This document shows, piece by piece, positions 1 through 6,431 of a stretch of 10,266 nt of DNA (positions within the stretch are counted from its first letter, which is position 1; each line of letters opens with the position of its first letter). The stretch comes from an uncultured Clostridia bacterium. GTDB taxonomy: Bacteria; Bacillota; Clostridia; Lachnospirales; Anaerotignaceae. The stretch is taken from assembly GCA_947036475.1 (NCBI GenBank), contig CAMQRG010000057.1, positions 1-10,266 on the forward strand, written 5' to 3'. The position numbers and the translations under genes were made by a program. The notes under the pieces are model-generated. The model was given only the letters and a program-made list of their open reading frames with translations. It ran no database searches and was not told the DNA's origin.

Positions 1-15
1 ATCATTCATCATATA

Positions 16-150
16 TTAAAGCTGTATCGTGCTTTCATCCTTTGTCTGTGAAATTTCATAAACCAGCACAGAGCAGGGAATAAGAATAACCAGCACAATG
101 ACAGCCACAACAGCTTTGCGCAGCAGATTCTTTTTTTCCTTCATGCGCAT
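16..150 (-). CDS. Small single-span membrane protein (44 aa), function unknown
   Basis: This is a short complete ORF from ATG at 148-150 to TAA at 16-18. It lies 26 bases downstream of the histidine kinase stop on the same strand, so it is probably the last gene seen of that operon. The product has a basic N-terminus (MRMKEKKNLLRK), a strongly hydrophobic stretch at about residues 13-33 and a short polar tail ending STIQL. This predicts one membrane helix, N-terminus inside by the positive-inside rule. The cysteine near residue 26 sits in LIPC, which is a poor lipobox, so a lipoprotein is unlikely. A purine-rich site (GGAGGAAAGGAG) precedes it. Spacing would also suit the second ATG at 142-144, giving 42 residues. 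I do not recognise a family. A role as an accessory to the adjacent kinase is only an inference from position. Confidence 0.6.
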   Translation of the reverse strand: MRMKEKKNLLRKAVVAVIVLVILIPCSVLVYEISQTKDESTIQL

Positions 151-176
151 GTACTCCTTTCCTCCGGACGCCCCGC

Positions 177-1637
177 CTATACGTTCTGGGTCTGGCTCTG
201 GCGCAGAGGGACGCGCAGAAGCACTGTCGTGCCTTCGTCCTCCCTGCTGTTTACTTTAATGCTTCCGTTATGCATCATCACCGTTGCATGGGTGATGGAA
301 AGCCCAAGGCCTGTCCCACCGGTTTCCCTGTCGCGCGTTTTATCCACGCGGTAGAATCGCTCAAAAATGCGCCCGACCTCCGTTTCCGGTATCCCGATGC
401 CCGTATCTGACACGCTGATAAAGGCATGCTGGTGGTCGGAATCCAGCGTCACTTTTACCCCGCCCTGCTTTGGCGTATACTTAATCGCATTATCTATCAG
501 GTTGGAAACGGCAAGCGACAGCTTCATTTCATCTACCTCCGCCGTAACTTCCTTTATCTGTTCCCATTGCAGTGTAATCTCCTTCGTATCGGCAAGCGGC
601 TGTAACCGCTTCATGATTCCCGTCATCATTTCGTTCAGGTCGGTTTCCCTGAAATTCAGGGGAACCTCCTTCTGGTCCAGCTTTACCAGTATCAGCAGGT
701 CGTTGATGATTGCCGTCATACGGTCTACCTCGGAATTGATATCATGCAGAAATTCCACATACATCTCCTTCGGCACATCCTCCTGAAGCAGTATGGATTC
801 GCTCAGCACCTTTACGGAACTCAGCGGCGTTTTCAGCTCATGCGAAACGTTGGAAACGAACTGCTGTCTGGAAGATTCCACTTTTTCCAGCTGGTCCGCC
901 ATCTGGTTACAGGCGATTGCCAGATCGACAACCTCATTGTGTATTTTCGTCCGAACAACGGCGCGCTGTTCAAAATGCCCCTCGGACATTTTCTGCACAA
1001 CACGGATAACACTTTTTACCGGCTCCGTAAACACCTGAGAAACCACGACCATCAGCAAAAACACAATCAGCACCATAACGCCCACCATCAGGTACGCTTT
1101 TTGGGCAATATCGCTTATCTTTGCCTGTATATCCGTCACCGCGTCTGAAATCAGAACAACACCGTCTACGCTGTTGCCCGTTCCCACGATGGACGCCGCC
1201 GCGTAAACCGTGCCGTTATCCTGCACCCTTGCCGTATCCTTATTTTCCAATGCTTCGATGATTTCCGGCAGAAGGAAGGTCTTGCCGACTTCCTCATAGC
1301 CTGTATCATAAATTACCATGCATGCGGAATCCAGCACGAGCACGCGGAAATTGTTATTCTGCCCCGTTCCCAGAATAACCTCCTCCAAATCCTTCCGGCT
1401 TTCTTCGTCCGAAAGAAAATTTGAAGAAGCCGCCTGACCGGAAATCACATTCGCCTGACTGAGCAGTTCTTTTTTCCGTTCTTCCAGAAAATAACCCTGC
1501 ACAGAATGGAGCATCGTGCTTGCCATCAAAATCAGCGGCACAATTCCGGTCAGCGCATACGCCGCCAGCAGTATCCACCGCAGGCTGATAAAACGCGCCT
1601 GTTTCCCCTTCGTTTCCTCAGTTAAAATAGTAACCAA
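177..1637 (-). CDS. Membrane sensor histidine kinase (WalK/PhoR-like)
   Basis: This 486-residue sensor kinase autophosphorylates and should pass phosphate to the regulator encoded just upstream. Visible architecture: a first membrane helix at about 20-42; an extracytoplasmic region of about 140 residues, which looks like a single Cache/PAS-type sensor (VLDSACMVIYDT near 101-112); a second helix at about 182-203; HAMP at about 204-257; and a HisKA domain with H-box FVSNVSHELKTP and phospho-acceptor His266. The HATPase domain has an N-box (NLIDNAIKYT, Asn383), G1 (DTGIGIP, 411-417), F-box (FERFYR) and G2 (GTGLGL, 441-446). All catalytic boxes are intact. The first in-frame start is TTG at 1635-1637, inside the regulator gene, giving a 20-base overlap and implying translational coupling. 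The purines GGGGAG touch this TTG with no spacer, so the exact start is uncertain. The signal it senses cannot be told from sequence. Confidence 0.95.
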   Translation of the reverse strand: MVTILTEETKGKQARFISLRWILLAAYALTGIVPLILMASTMLHSVQGYFLEERKKELLSQANVISGQAASSNFLSDEESRKDLEEVILGTGQNNNFRVLVLDSACMVIYDTGYEEVGKTFLLPEIIEALENKDTARVQDNGTVYAAASIVGTGNSVDGVVLISDAVTDIQAKISDIAQKAYLMVGVMVLIVFLLMVVVSQVFTEPVKSVIRVVQKMSEGHFEQRAVVRTKIHNEVVDLAIACNQMADQLEKVESSRQQFVSNVSHELKTPLSSVKVLSESILLQEDVPKEMYVEFLHDINSEVDRMTAIINDLLILVKLDQKEVPLNFRETDLNEMMTGIMKRLQPLADTKEITLQWEQIKEVTAEVDEMKLSLAVSNLIDNAIKYTPKQGGVKVTLDSDHQHAFISVSDTGIGIPETEVGRIFERFYRVDKTRDRETGGTGLGLSITHATVMMHNGSIKVNSREDEGTTVLLRVPLRQSQTQNV

Positions 1638-2310
1638 CTCCCCATTTTGTAAAGATATATTTCGGCTCGCTGGGGTTTGCCTCTATTTTTTCACGCAGCC
1701 GCCGCACATGCACGTCCACCGTACGTACATCACCCGGATAATCATAGCCCCAGACGGTATCCAGCAGCTTTTCGCGGCTATAAACCTTTCCGGGATTCTC
1801 CATGAGCAGCTCCAGCAGGTCAAATTCCTTTGCTGTCAGATTGACTTCCTTCCCATTGATAAACACACGACGGCTGTCAAAGGAAAGCTCCAGATCCCTT
1901 GCTTTCAGCGTATTTTTCACAGGCCCTTCCACAGTAGTTTTTTTCACGCTCCGCCGCAGTATCGCCTTGATTCTCGCTTTTAATTCCAGTATGTTAAAGG
2001 GCTTCGTAATATAATCGTCTGCGCCGTATTCCAGCCCCATAATCTTATCCATATCCTCGCCTTTTGCCGTTACCATAATGATGGGCACCTGCGAAAATTC
2101 CCGCGTCTGCTGGCAGACCTGAAGCCCGTCCATTTTCGGCAGCATAACGTCCAGCACAACAAGGTCAAACGGACGTTCTTTGATATACTGCATGGCCTCC
2201 TCTCCGTCATAAGCCGGAGTCACCTCCATGCCGTCCTGCTCCAGAGAAAATTTTATTCCCTTCACAATCAATTTTTCATCATCTACAACCAAAATCTGAT
2301 ACGCCATCAT
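1618..2310 (-). CDS. OmpR/PhoB-family response regulator
   Basis: This 230-residue DNA-binding regulator is the partner of the overlapping kinase. The receiver domain (about 1-120) carries the acidic pair Asp10-Asp11, phospho-acceptor Asp54 in LVVLDVMLPKMDG, switch Thr81 and conserved Lys103 in YITKPF. The winged-helix effector domain (about 133-230) contains LTAKEFDLLELL, the recognition helix region GDVRTVDVHVRRLREKIE and a closing wing WGVGYYFN, all typical of the OmpR/PhoB class, with closest style to WalR/PhoP-like regulators of Bacillota. Two consecutive ATG codons begin the ORF (2308-2310 and 2305-2307). The AGGAGG site is 4 bases from the first and 7 from the second, so MAYQILVVDDE may be the true start. 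The ComEA-like stop lies 12 bases upstream. No target operon can be named. Confidence 0.96.
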   Translation of the reverse strand: MMAYQILVVDDEKLIVKGIKFSLEQDGMEVTPAYDGEEAMQYIKERPFDLVVLDVMLPKMDGLQVCQQTREFSQVPIIMVTAKGEDMDKIMGLEYGADDYITKPFNILELKARIKAILRRSVKKTTVEGPVKNTLKARDLELSFDSRRVFINGKEVNLTAKEFDLLELLMENPGKVYSREKLLDTVWGYDYPGDVRTVDVHVRRLREKIEANPSEPKYIFTKWGVGYYFN

Positions 2311-2322
2311 CCAACCTCCTGC

Positions 2323-2718
2323 TTATTCCACACTAATGTCATCTTTCATCTTCTCAAACGTCTTTTCGCCGATTCCCGGAACCTTCATAATATCCTCTAC
2401 CTGCTGAAACGCGCCGTTTTCTGTACGGTAAACAATAATCGCCTGTGCTGTCTTTTCCCCAATGCCGGAAAGACGTTCCAGTTCCTTCCCGTCTGCCGTA
2501 TTGATGTTGATTTTCCCCAGCAGTTCCTCGCCGGAAAGCGTACTTTCCACAGGCAGAGCCGACAGTTCCCCTTCTCCGCCCATCGAAAAGGCTTCCCCTG
2601 AAAAACCAAAATGCCCGCCGTAAGCGATTCCGCTCAGCAGGAAAAAAGCTGTCACCGCGCCTGCGCGAAGCTGTCCGCGGTTTGGTTTTCCTTTCCGTTC
2701 CGCACTCAAATTCTTCAA
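2323..2718 (-). CDS. Minimal ComEA-like helix-hairpin-helix protein
   Basis: This 131-residue protein has a basic N-terminus, one hydrophobic segment at about 19-35, a short Gly/Ser/Glu-rich linker, and a C-terminal helix-hairpin-helix pair at about 70-130. The pair has the ComEA signature ININTADGKELERLSGIGEKTA followed by VPGIGEKTFEKMKDDI; two GIGEKT hairpins are visible. Family knowledge: ComEA is a membrane-anchored dsDNA receptor for transformation, and its HhH tail binds DNA outside the cell. Many clostridial ComEA proteins carry an SLBB domain between anchor and HhH. That domain is absent here, so this is a short form. No comEC or comEB is visible in the window. It is the first gene of the operon leading to the two-component system. 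The chosen start is TTG at 2716-2718 with AAGGGG close by. No ATG or GTG occurs in frame upstream before the stop at 2809-2811, so the start is uncertain. Confidence 0.85.
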   Translation of the reverse strand: MKNLSAERKGKPNRGQLRAGAVTAFFLLSGIAYGGHFGFSGEAFSMGGEGELSALPVESTLSGEELLGKININTADGKELERLSGIGEKTAQAIIVYRTENGAFQQVEDIMKVPGIGEKTFEKMKDDISVE

Positions 2719-2744
2719 AACCCCTTTTTCTTTTTTCTCGTTTC

Positions 2745-2753
2745 TGGTATAAT
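2745..2753 (+). promoter_or_regulatory. Extended -10 promoter element for the carboxypeptidase unit
   Basis: The sequence TGGTATAAT has a perfect TATAAT (2748-2753) with TG one base upstream, a classic extended -10 for the housekeeping sigma factor. The stretch 17 bases before it is T-rich but has no good TTGACA, which extended -10 promoters tolerate. Transcription would begin near 2760, leaving a leader of about 100 bases before the ATG at 2864. That leader contains GC-rich arms (2781-2785 with 2797-2801; alternatively 2789-2792 with 2801-2804) followed by TTTTC. This could be a weak attenuator hairpin, but I do not rely on it. The minus-strand promoter for the ComEA-like operon must also lie in 2719-2863; I see no clear one. 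Confidence 0.5.
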
Positions 2754-2863
2754 TTTCACGCGTATTTCCATAAAGCAGCCGCGGGAAACCTGTCTCCCCG
2801 CAGGCTTTTCATTATCTTACCACACCTTTAACGATTTTTCAATTTGAACCGAGGGAGAAGCGC

Positions 2864-4186
2864 ATGAAAAAAATATCTTTCCTTATACTATTCACCATAA
2901 TCTGTCTTTTTCCGGCAGCCCCAGCGTTTGCGGAACCAGCCGGACAGACACAATCCGCGCCGCCTGAAATTTCCGCAGAAGCAGCCATACTGATGGACGC
3001 CGCTACAGGCGATGTGCTTTACGAAAAAAACAGCCGGCAGAAGGAATTTCCTGCCAGCATTACAAAACTGATGACCGTACTGCTTACGCTCGAAAAAGGC
3101 TCTCTGACAGACAGCGTCACCGTTTCCCACGAAGCTGTGACAAATGTTGAACCCGGCAGCGCAAGCGTTGCACTTCAGGAGGGCGAAACGCTCACGTTGG
3201 AACAAATCCTTCAGGCAATCCTTCTTCGCTCTGCAAACGAAGCCGCCAATGCCGCCGCTGAATTTACGGACGGTACATTGCAGGCGTTTGCTGCGCATAT
3301 GAACAGCCGCGCTGCGGAATTGGGCTGTGAAAATACGCATTTTGTCAACCCCAGCGGTCTGCATGATGAAACACATGCCACTACCGCCTATGATATGGCT
3401 CTGATTGCCCGCGCACTCCTGCAAAATGAGACCTTCCGCTCCATCATGGGCGGCACCTATTATGAAATCCCGCCGACCAATAAACAGCCGGAAACCCGCT
3501 ATCTGCATGGGCAGCACCAGATGCTGAACAGCAATTCTACATATTATTTTGAATTTGCCACAGGCGGCAAAACCGGCTTTACCGAAGAAGCTCGAAATAC
3601 CCTGGTTACGTTCGCAAAAAAAGACGGGCGGGAACTGATTGCCGTTGTGCTGAAGTGTGAAGGTGCAGAGCATTATACCGACTCAAAAGCCCTTTTTGAA
3701 TATGGCTTTGAGAATTTTGAGACCCGCAAGCTGCTTTCCGCCGCTGAATATGTGCAGACGGTATCTGTTACAGAGGTTTACAACGAAAAAGCCGTTGTTT
3801 TGGGAACTGTTTCCGCCGCCGCATCGGATATTGAAAAAACAGTCGAAAAAAACACTGATTTTTCCGCGCTCAAAGTTACAGTGGAATGTCCTGAAACCGT
3901 TGAAGGCCCTGTAACGCGCGGGCAGGTACTCGGTTCCCTTACGGTTTCTCTGAACAAAGAAGTCCTTGCCACAGCAGAACTTCTGGCACAGGCAGACGTT
4001 CCGCTCCTGACCGAAGAACAAAAAGCGGAGCTGGATAAAGCCTCCCGCACGGGCATTATCAAAAAAATACTGAAAATAATCGGGTGTATCGTGCTGGCGT
4101 TCTGCGCCCTGCTCTGCGTCACCCGCGCCATCGGCTATTACCGCTGGAAGAAACGCCGCGCAAGACGGCGCAGACGGCGGTGGTAA
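2864..4186 (+). CDS. D-alanyl-D-alanine carboxypeptidase (DacF/PBP5 type, peptidase S11)
   Basis: This 440-residue secreted penicillin-binding protein removes the terminal D-Ala from peptidoglycan stem peptides on the outer face of the membrane. It begins with a signal peptide (hydrophobic residues 4-22, likely cleavage after AFA at about 23). The three active-site motifs are intact: SxxK (Ser65-Ile-Thr-Lys68), SxN (Ser123-Ala-Asn125) and KTG (Lys236-Thr-Gly238). A C-terminal beta-rich PBP5 domain follows at about 290-390, then a membrane helix at about 404-422. The protein ends in a short cytoplasmic tail, YYRWKKRRARRRRRRW, unusually rich in arginine. GAGGGAG lies 6 bases before the ATG, supporting this start. 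The ABM gene follows after 48 bases and is probably co-transcribed. DacF is named for family only; sporulation-specific expression is not shown. Confidence 0.95.
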   Translation: MKKISFLILFTIICLFPAAPAFAEPAGQTQSAPPEISAEAAILMDAATGDVLYEKNSRQKEFPASITKLMTVLLTLEKGSLTDSVTVSHEAVTNVEPGSASVALQEGETLTLEQILQAILLRSANEAANAAAEFTDGTLQAFAAHMNSRAAELGCENTHFVNPSGLHDETHATTAYDMALIARALLQNETFRSIMGGTYYEIPPTNKQPETRYLHGQHQMLNSNSTYYFEFATGGKTGFTEEARNTLVTFAKKDGRELIAVVLKCEGAEHYTDSKALFEYGFENFETRKLLSAAEYVQTVSVTEVYNEKAVVLGTVSAAASDIEKTVEKNTDFSALKVTVECPETVEGPVTRGQVLGSLTVSLNKEVLATAELLAQADVPLLTEEQKAELDKASRTGIIKKILKIIGCIVLAFCALLCVTRAIGYYRWKKRRARRRRRRW

Positions 4187-4234
4187 TGCCCCGTTTCCCA
4201 ACAATAAATACAAAATCAGAAAGAGGGGACAGCT

Positions 4235-4567
4235 ATGAGCATCATCATAAATCTGTACTATACCGGAACGGGCGGCAACGCCCGCAAATTTGCCGAGGAA
4301 ATGGAGCACAGCGGGACAGCCGCCCTGATCCGCCGCGAAGCCGGAAATGAACGCTACTCTTATTTCTTCCCAATGGACGACCCCGAAACAGTTCTGCTCA
4401 TTGATATCTGGAAGGACCAACAGTCGTTGGACCTGCATCATGCTTCTCCTATGATGGAGAAAATTGCCCGCCTGCGCAAAAAATATGACCTGCACATGCG
4501 GGCAGAACGCTACCGCACAGATGAAAGCGGTTTCCCTGCAAGCGATGCAGAATTTATAAAACAATGA
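4235..4567 (+). CDS. YgiN-like ABM-domain protein, putative quinol monooxygenase
   Basis: This 110-residue cytosolic protein matches the dimeric alpha/beta ABM fold: an initial strand SIIINLYYTG, a helix ARKFAEEMEHSG, the RREAGNERYSYFFPMDDPETVLLIDIWKDQQSLDLHHASPMM segment characteristic of the family, and a C-terminal strand LHMRAERY. The HHASPMM motif is typical of putative quinol monooxygenases. Related proteins oxidise quinols or other aromatic substrates without a bound cofactor, but the substrate here is unknown. AGAGGGG lies 6 bases before the ATG. The gene sits 48 bases after the carboxypeptidase and before an intrinsic terminator, so it likely shares that transcript. A functional link to wall synthesis is not evident. 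A link to the quinone-type redox genes further right is conceivable but speculative. Confidence 0.85.
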   Translation: MSIIINLYYTGTGGNARKFAEEMEHSGTAALIRREAGNERYSYFFPMDDPETVLLIDIWKDQQSLDLHHASPMMEKIARLRKKYDLHMRAERYRTDESGFPASDAEFIKQ

Positions 4568-4570
4568 GAA

Positions 4571-4607
4571 AACCCCTGTGGGCGCGTTTCCCGCAGGAGG
4601 TTTTTTG
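4571..4607 (+). terminator. Rho-independent terminator after the ABM gene
   Basis: A GC-rich hairpin pairs CCTGTGGG (4575-4582) with CCCGCAGG (4590-4597), with one G-T pair, and extends through flanking AACC/GGTT across a bulged base. It is followed at once by TTTTTTGTCTTATTT. It starts three bases after the ABM stop codon. Read from the other strand the hairpin is followed by only four T residues, so it could weakly terminate the convergent carboxypeptidase transcript as well. Confidence 0.85.
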
Positions 4608-4622
4608 TCTTATTTCTAACAT

Positions 4623-4641
4623 CTGGCAGTTGCCAGCTGCC
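4623..4641. repeat. Small perfect palindrome between convergent genes
   Basis: CTGGCAGTTGCCAG (4623-4636) has six-base arms around a two-base centre, and an alternative pairing GGCAG/CTGCC reaches 4641. It lies 8 bases beyond the stop of the minus-strand carboxypeptidase. No T-run follows on that strand, so a role in termination or 3' end stability is only possible. Confidence 0.35.
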
Positions 4642-4648
4642 TTTGCTT

Positions 4649-5824
4649 TCAAAATTCCCGCCATGTCAGCCAGCCAGCTGCAACCCGCCGCAGACGCTGT
4701 CCCAGTGTAAAGCAGGGTGCATCTGTCTTTGCCAGCAGAGGGATTTCTGCCAGTGTTTCTTCTCCCAGCATGAGCCGCGCCGCCCCTAATTCGTCCCCGG
4801 CGCAGACAGGCGGCTCTATGGTTTCCGGCAGGTCTGCCTCCAAACGCAGGCTTTCTTGTTCTGCCTTTGAAAATAAAGCCTCGTAGTCTTCCCCCAAAAC
4901 CGTCCCCACCGTCTCCACAGGCGAATCCAGCACGTGTACCTCGCCGAACGCCGCCCCCTGTTCCACTGCCCTGTAATTTTCATACTGCGCAAAGCCGTAG
5001 TCCATTAGCTTTCTGGTATCCGTCCATTTCTTTTCCTTGCCGGAATCCCCCCAGCCGCTGCCCAGCACAGCCGAAACCAGCCGCACGCCGTCCCGCTCCG
5101 CCGCGCCGACAAAGCAATGCCCCGCCTTATTGGTATATCCCGTTTTCACGCCCATCGCGCCATCATATTCCCGCAAAAAGCGGTCTGCATTCGTAACGGA
5201 AAGCTGCCTCCCGCCGTTTTTCTCCGCAATATAAATTTCCGGCAGGGCAACGATGCGGCAGAAGTCCTCGTTTTCCAGCGCGTAAGCCGCAATCCGCGCC
5301 ATATCGTTTGCCGTAGAATGGTGCTGTTCCAGCGGCAGACTGCTGTCCAGACCATTCGGCGAACCAAAGACGGTATCCTTTGCCCCAATCTCCTCCGCTT
5401 TCGCCGTCATTTCCGCGCAAAATTCCTCCACAGAACCGGAAGTATATTCCGCCAGCGCAACAGCCGCATCATTATAGGAACGGAGCATCATTGCCGAAAG
5501 CAGGTCGCCTACCTTCCATTCCTCACCCTCCCGCAAATCCATATGTACCTCAGGCTGACGCGCGGCATTCCTGCTGACTTCGACCATGCCGTCTAAATCC
5601 GCGTTTTCCAGCACGAGCACAGCCGTCATGATTTTCGTAGTGCTCGCCATTGTCATGGGCGTATCCCCGTCTTTTTCCCAGAGCACGCGGCCAGTGCGGC
5701 CATCGACCAATGCCGCGCCCTGTGCAGCAATCTGCGGCGCATTTTCCGCACTGGTTTCCGCCCAGACCAGCGTGGGAGTCAAAGCAAAGCACAAAAAAAG
5801 CAGAAGCCAAAGAATCCGTTTCAT
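4649..5824 (-). CDS. Second D-alanyl-D-alanine carboxypeptidase (PBP5/DacB type, peptidase S11)
   Basis: This is a paralogue of the plus-strand enzyme, 391 residues from the chosen ATG (5822-5824). That start gives MKRILWLLLFLCFALTPTLVWA, a clean signal peptide, and has AAGGGGGA about 7 bases upstream. An in-frame ATG two codons earlier and another at 5879-5881 are less likely, since the latter adds a hydrophilic extension before the signal. Catalytic motifs are intact: SxxK (Ser61-Thr-Thr-Lys64), SxN (Ser116-Tyr-Asn118) and KTG (Lys227-Thr-Gly229). A PBP5-type C-terminal domain follows. The last 15 residues (RLRRVAAGWLTWREF) are amphipathic rather than a full membrane span, as in PBP5 anchors, unlike the paralogue. 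It should trim D-Ala from stem pentapeptides outside the membrane. It is monocistronic as far as seen; no consensus promoter stands out in 5825-5985. Confidence 0.95.
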   Translation of the reverse strand: MKRILWLLLFLCFALTPTLVWAETSAENAPQIAAQGAALVDGRTGRVLWEKDGDTPMTMASTTKIMTAVLVLENADLDGMVEVSRNAARQPEVHMDLREGEEWKVGDLLSAMMLRSYNDAAVALAEYTSGSVEEFCAEMTAKAEEIGAKDTVFGSPNGLDSSLPLEQHHSTANDMARIAAYALENEDFCRIVALPEIYIAEKNGGRQLSVTNADRFLREYDGAMGVKTGYTNKAGHCFVGAAERDGVRLVSAVLGSGWGDSGKEKKWTDTRKLMDYGFAQYENYRAVEQGAAFGEVHVLDSPVETVGTVLGEDYEALFSKAEQESLRLEADLPETIEPPVCAGDELGAARLMLGEETLAEIPLLAKTDAPCFTLGQRLRRVAAGWLTWREF

Positions 5825-5985
5825 ACACATTCCCCCTTCTGCTATTTTATTCCATTTTTCCGGATTCATGTTAAAGAACAATAAAGAATGCAGGCAGCCG
5901 AAAACAGGAAACAGAGCACCACATTATTCCAATCCAAAGACCAAAAGGCGGGAATTACGGAATCCCTCTCATTCTTGTATAATAT

Positions 5986-6324
5986 TCAGGGGTGGTCCTT
6001 ATACCTTTCACCCCATATACATAATTGGTCTAATATTTCCATGAGAGACTGCCCTTTGGGAGACAGGCTGTATTCTACTTTAGGGGGAATCTGAGGGTAT
6101 TCATTGCGGATAACGAGATTATCTTTTTCCAATTCTTTTAACGAATGACTCAGCGTCTTATGCGAGATTGATTTTATATATCGCTTCAATTCATTATATC
6201 GAACAACTCCAAACTCCATCAGGCAATACAGGATTACCATTTTGTATTTTCCACTAATCAACGATAACGTATAGCTGAATCCAGTATCCTCAAAATTAGA
6301 TTTTTCAATATAATCCTTTATCAT
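5986..6324 (-). CDS. HxlR-family winged-helix transcriptional regulator
   Basis: This regulator of 112 residues from ATG at 6322-6324 matches HxlR throughout: TLSLISGKYKMVILYCLMEFG, the helix-turn-helix RYNELKRYIKSISHKTLSHSLKELEKDNLVIR, and the wing PPKVEYSLSPKGQSL. HxlR proteins are dimeric, often autoregulated repressors or activators, many responding to quinones, aldehydes or disulfide stress. The usual N-terminal Cys-Pro before the GGKW-like motif is replaced here by Gly-Phe-Ser, so the classic redox cysteine is absent. Other cysteines lie in VILYCLM and DQLCIWG. A TTG three codons earlier (6331-6333) has AAGGA at better spacing and would give 115 residues, so the start is unsettled. It is divergent from the flavodoxin-like gene, its likely target. 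Base composition is more AT-rich than neighbouring genes. Confidence 0.9.
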   Translation of the reverse strand: MIKDYIEKSNFEDTGFSYTLSLISGKYKMVILYCLMEFGVVRYNELKRYIKSISHKTLSHSLKELEKDNLVIRNEYPQIPPKVEYSLSPKGQSLMEILDQLCIWGERYKDHP

Positions 6325-6345
6325 GCGCCCCAAACTTTCCTTTCG

Positions 6346-6393
6346 GTTAGTATCTAACTAAAATGTGCGTACTTTATTTTATCTGTATGTACT
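6346..6393. promoter_or_regulatory. Divergent control region with dyad and 10-bp direct repeats
   Basis: Two nested dyads occur at 6346-6361: GTTAG-TAT-CTAAC and TTAGT-ATCTA-ACTAA. Next come two direct copies, TGTGCGTACT (6364-6373) and TGTATGTACT (6384-6393), eight of ten bases alike and starting exactly 20 bases apart, about two helical turns. The dyad sits close to the start of the HxlR gene and the repeats lie upstream of the flavodoxin-like gene, as expected for an autoregulatory HxlR operator. A possible -10 for the rightward gene is TATAAC (6402-6407); no good -35 is visible. Binding by this regulator is inferred. Confidence 0.45.
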
Positions 6394-6431
6394 GCTATCA
6401 TTATAACATAATCTTTGGAGGTGTACATCAT

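Noticed and set aside
16..150. Lipoprotein signal (LIPC) in the small membrane protein
   Set aside because: Pro before Cys is a poor lipobox, and the cysteine lies inside the hydrophobic helix rather than at its end.
2781..2808. Attenuator or riboswitch in the leader of the DacF-type gene
   Set aside because: Only two short competing stems are visible, with a weak T-run and no recognisable aptamer core; kept as a remark only.
2888..3673. Long open frame antisense to the DacF-type gene (261 codons)
   Set aside because: It has no start context or domain, and the opposite strand encodes complete SxxK, SxN and KTG motifs.
3683..4564. Long open frame opposite the DacF and ABM genes (293 codons)
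   Set aside because: It is antisense to two genes with intact family motifs and shows no recognisable domain, so it is a shadow frame.
5825..5881. Nineteen-residue extension of the second carboxypeptidase
   Set aside because: It would place a hydrophilic stretch before the signal peptide; the ATG at 5824 has the better ribosome site.
5950..5967. Terminator hairpin downstream of the HxlR gene
   Set aside because: GGGAATTACGGAATCCC pairs only four bases before a mismatch and has no T-run on the minus strand.
6363..6431. N-terminal extension of the flavodoxin-like protein (MCVLYFICMY...)
   Set aside because: It runs through the control region, has no ribosome site, and the ATG at 6432 has a well-placed GGAGGTG and starts directly with the conserved strand.
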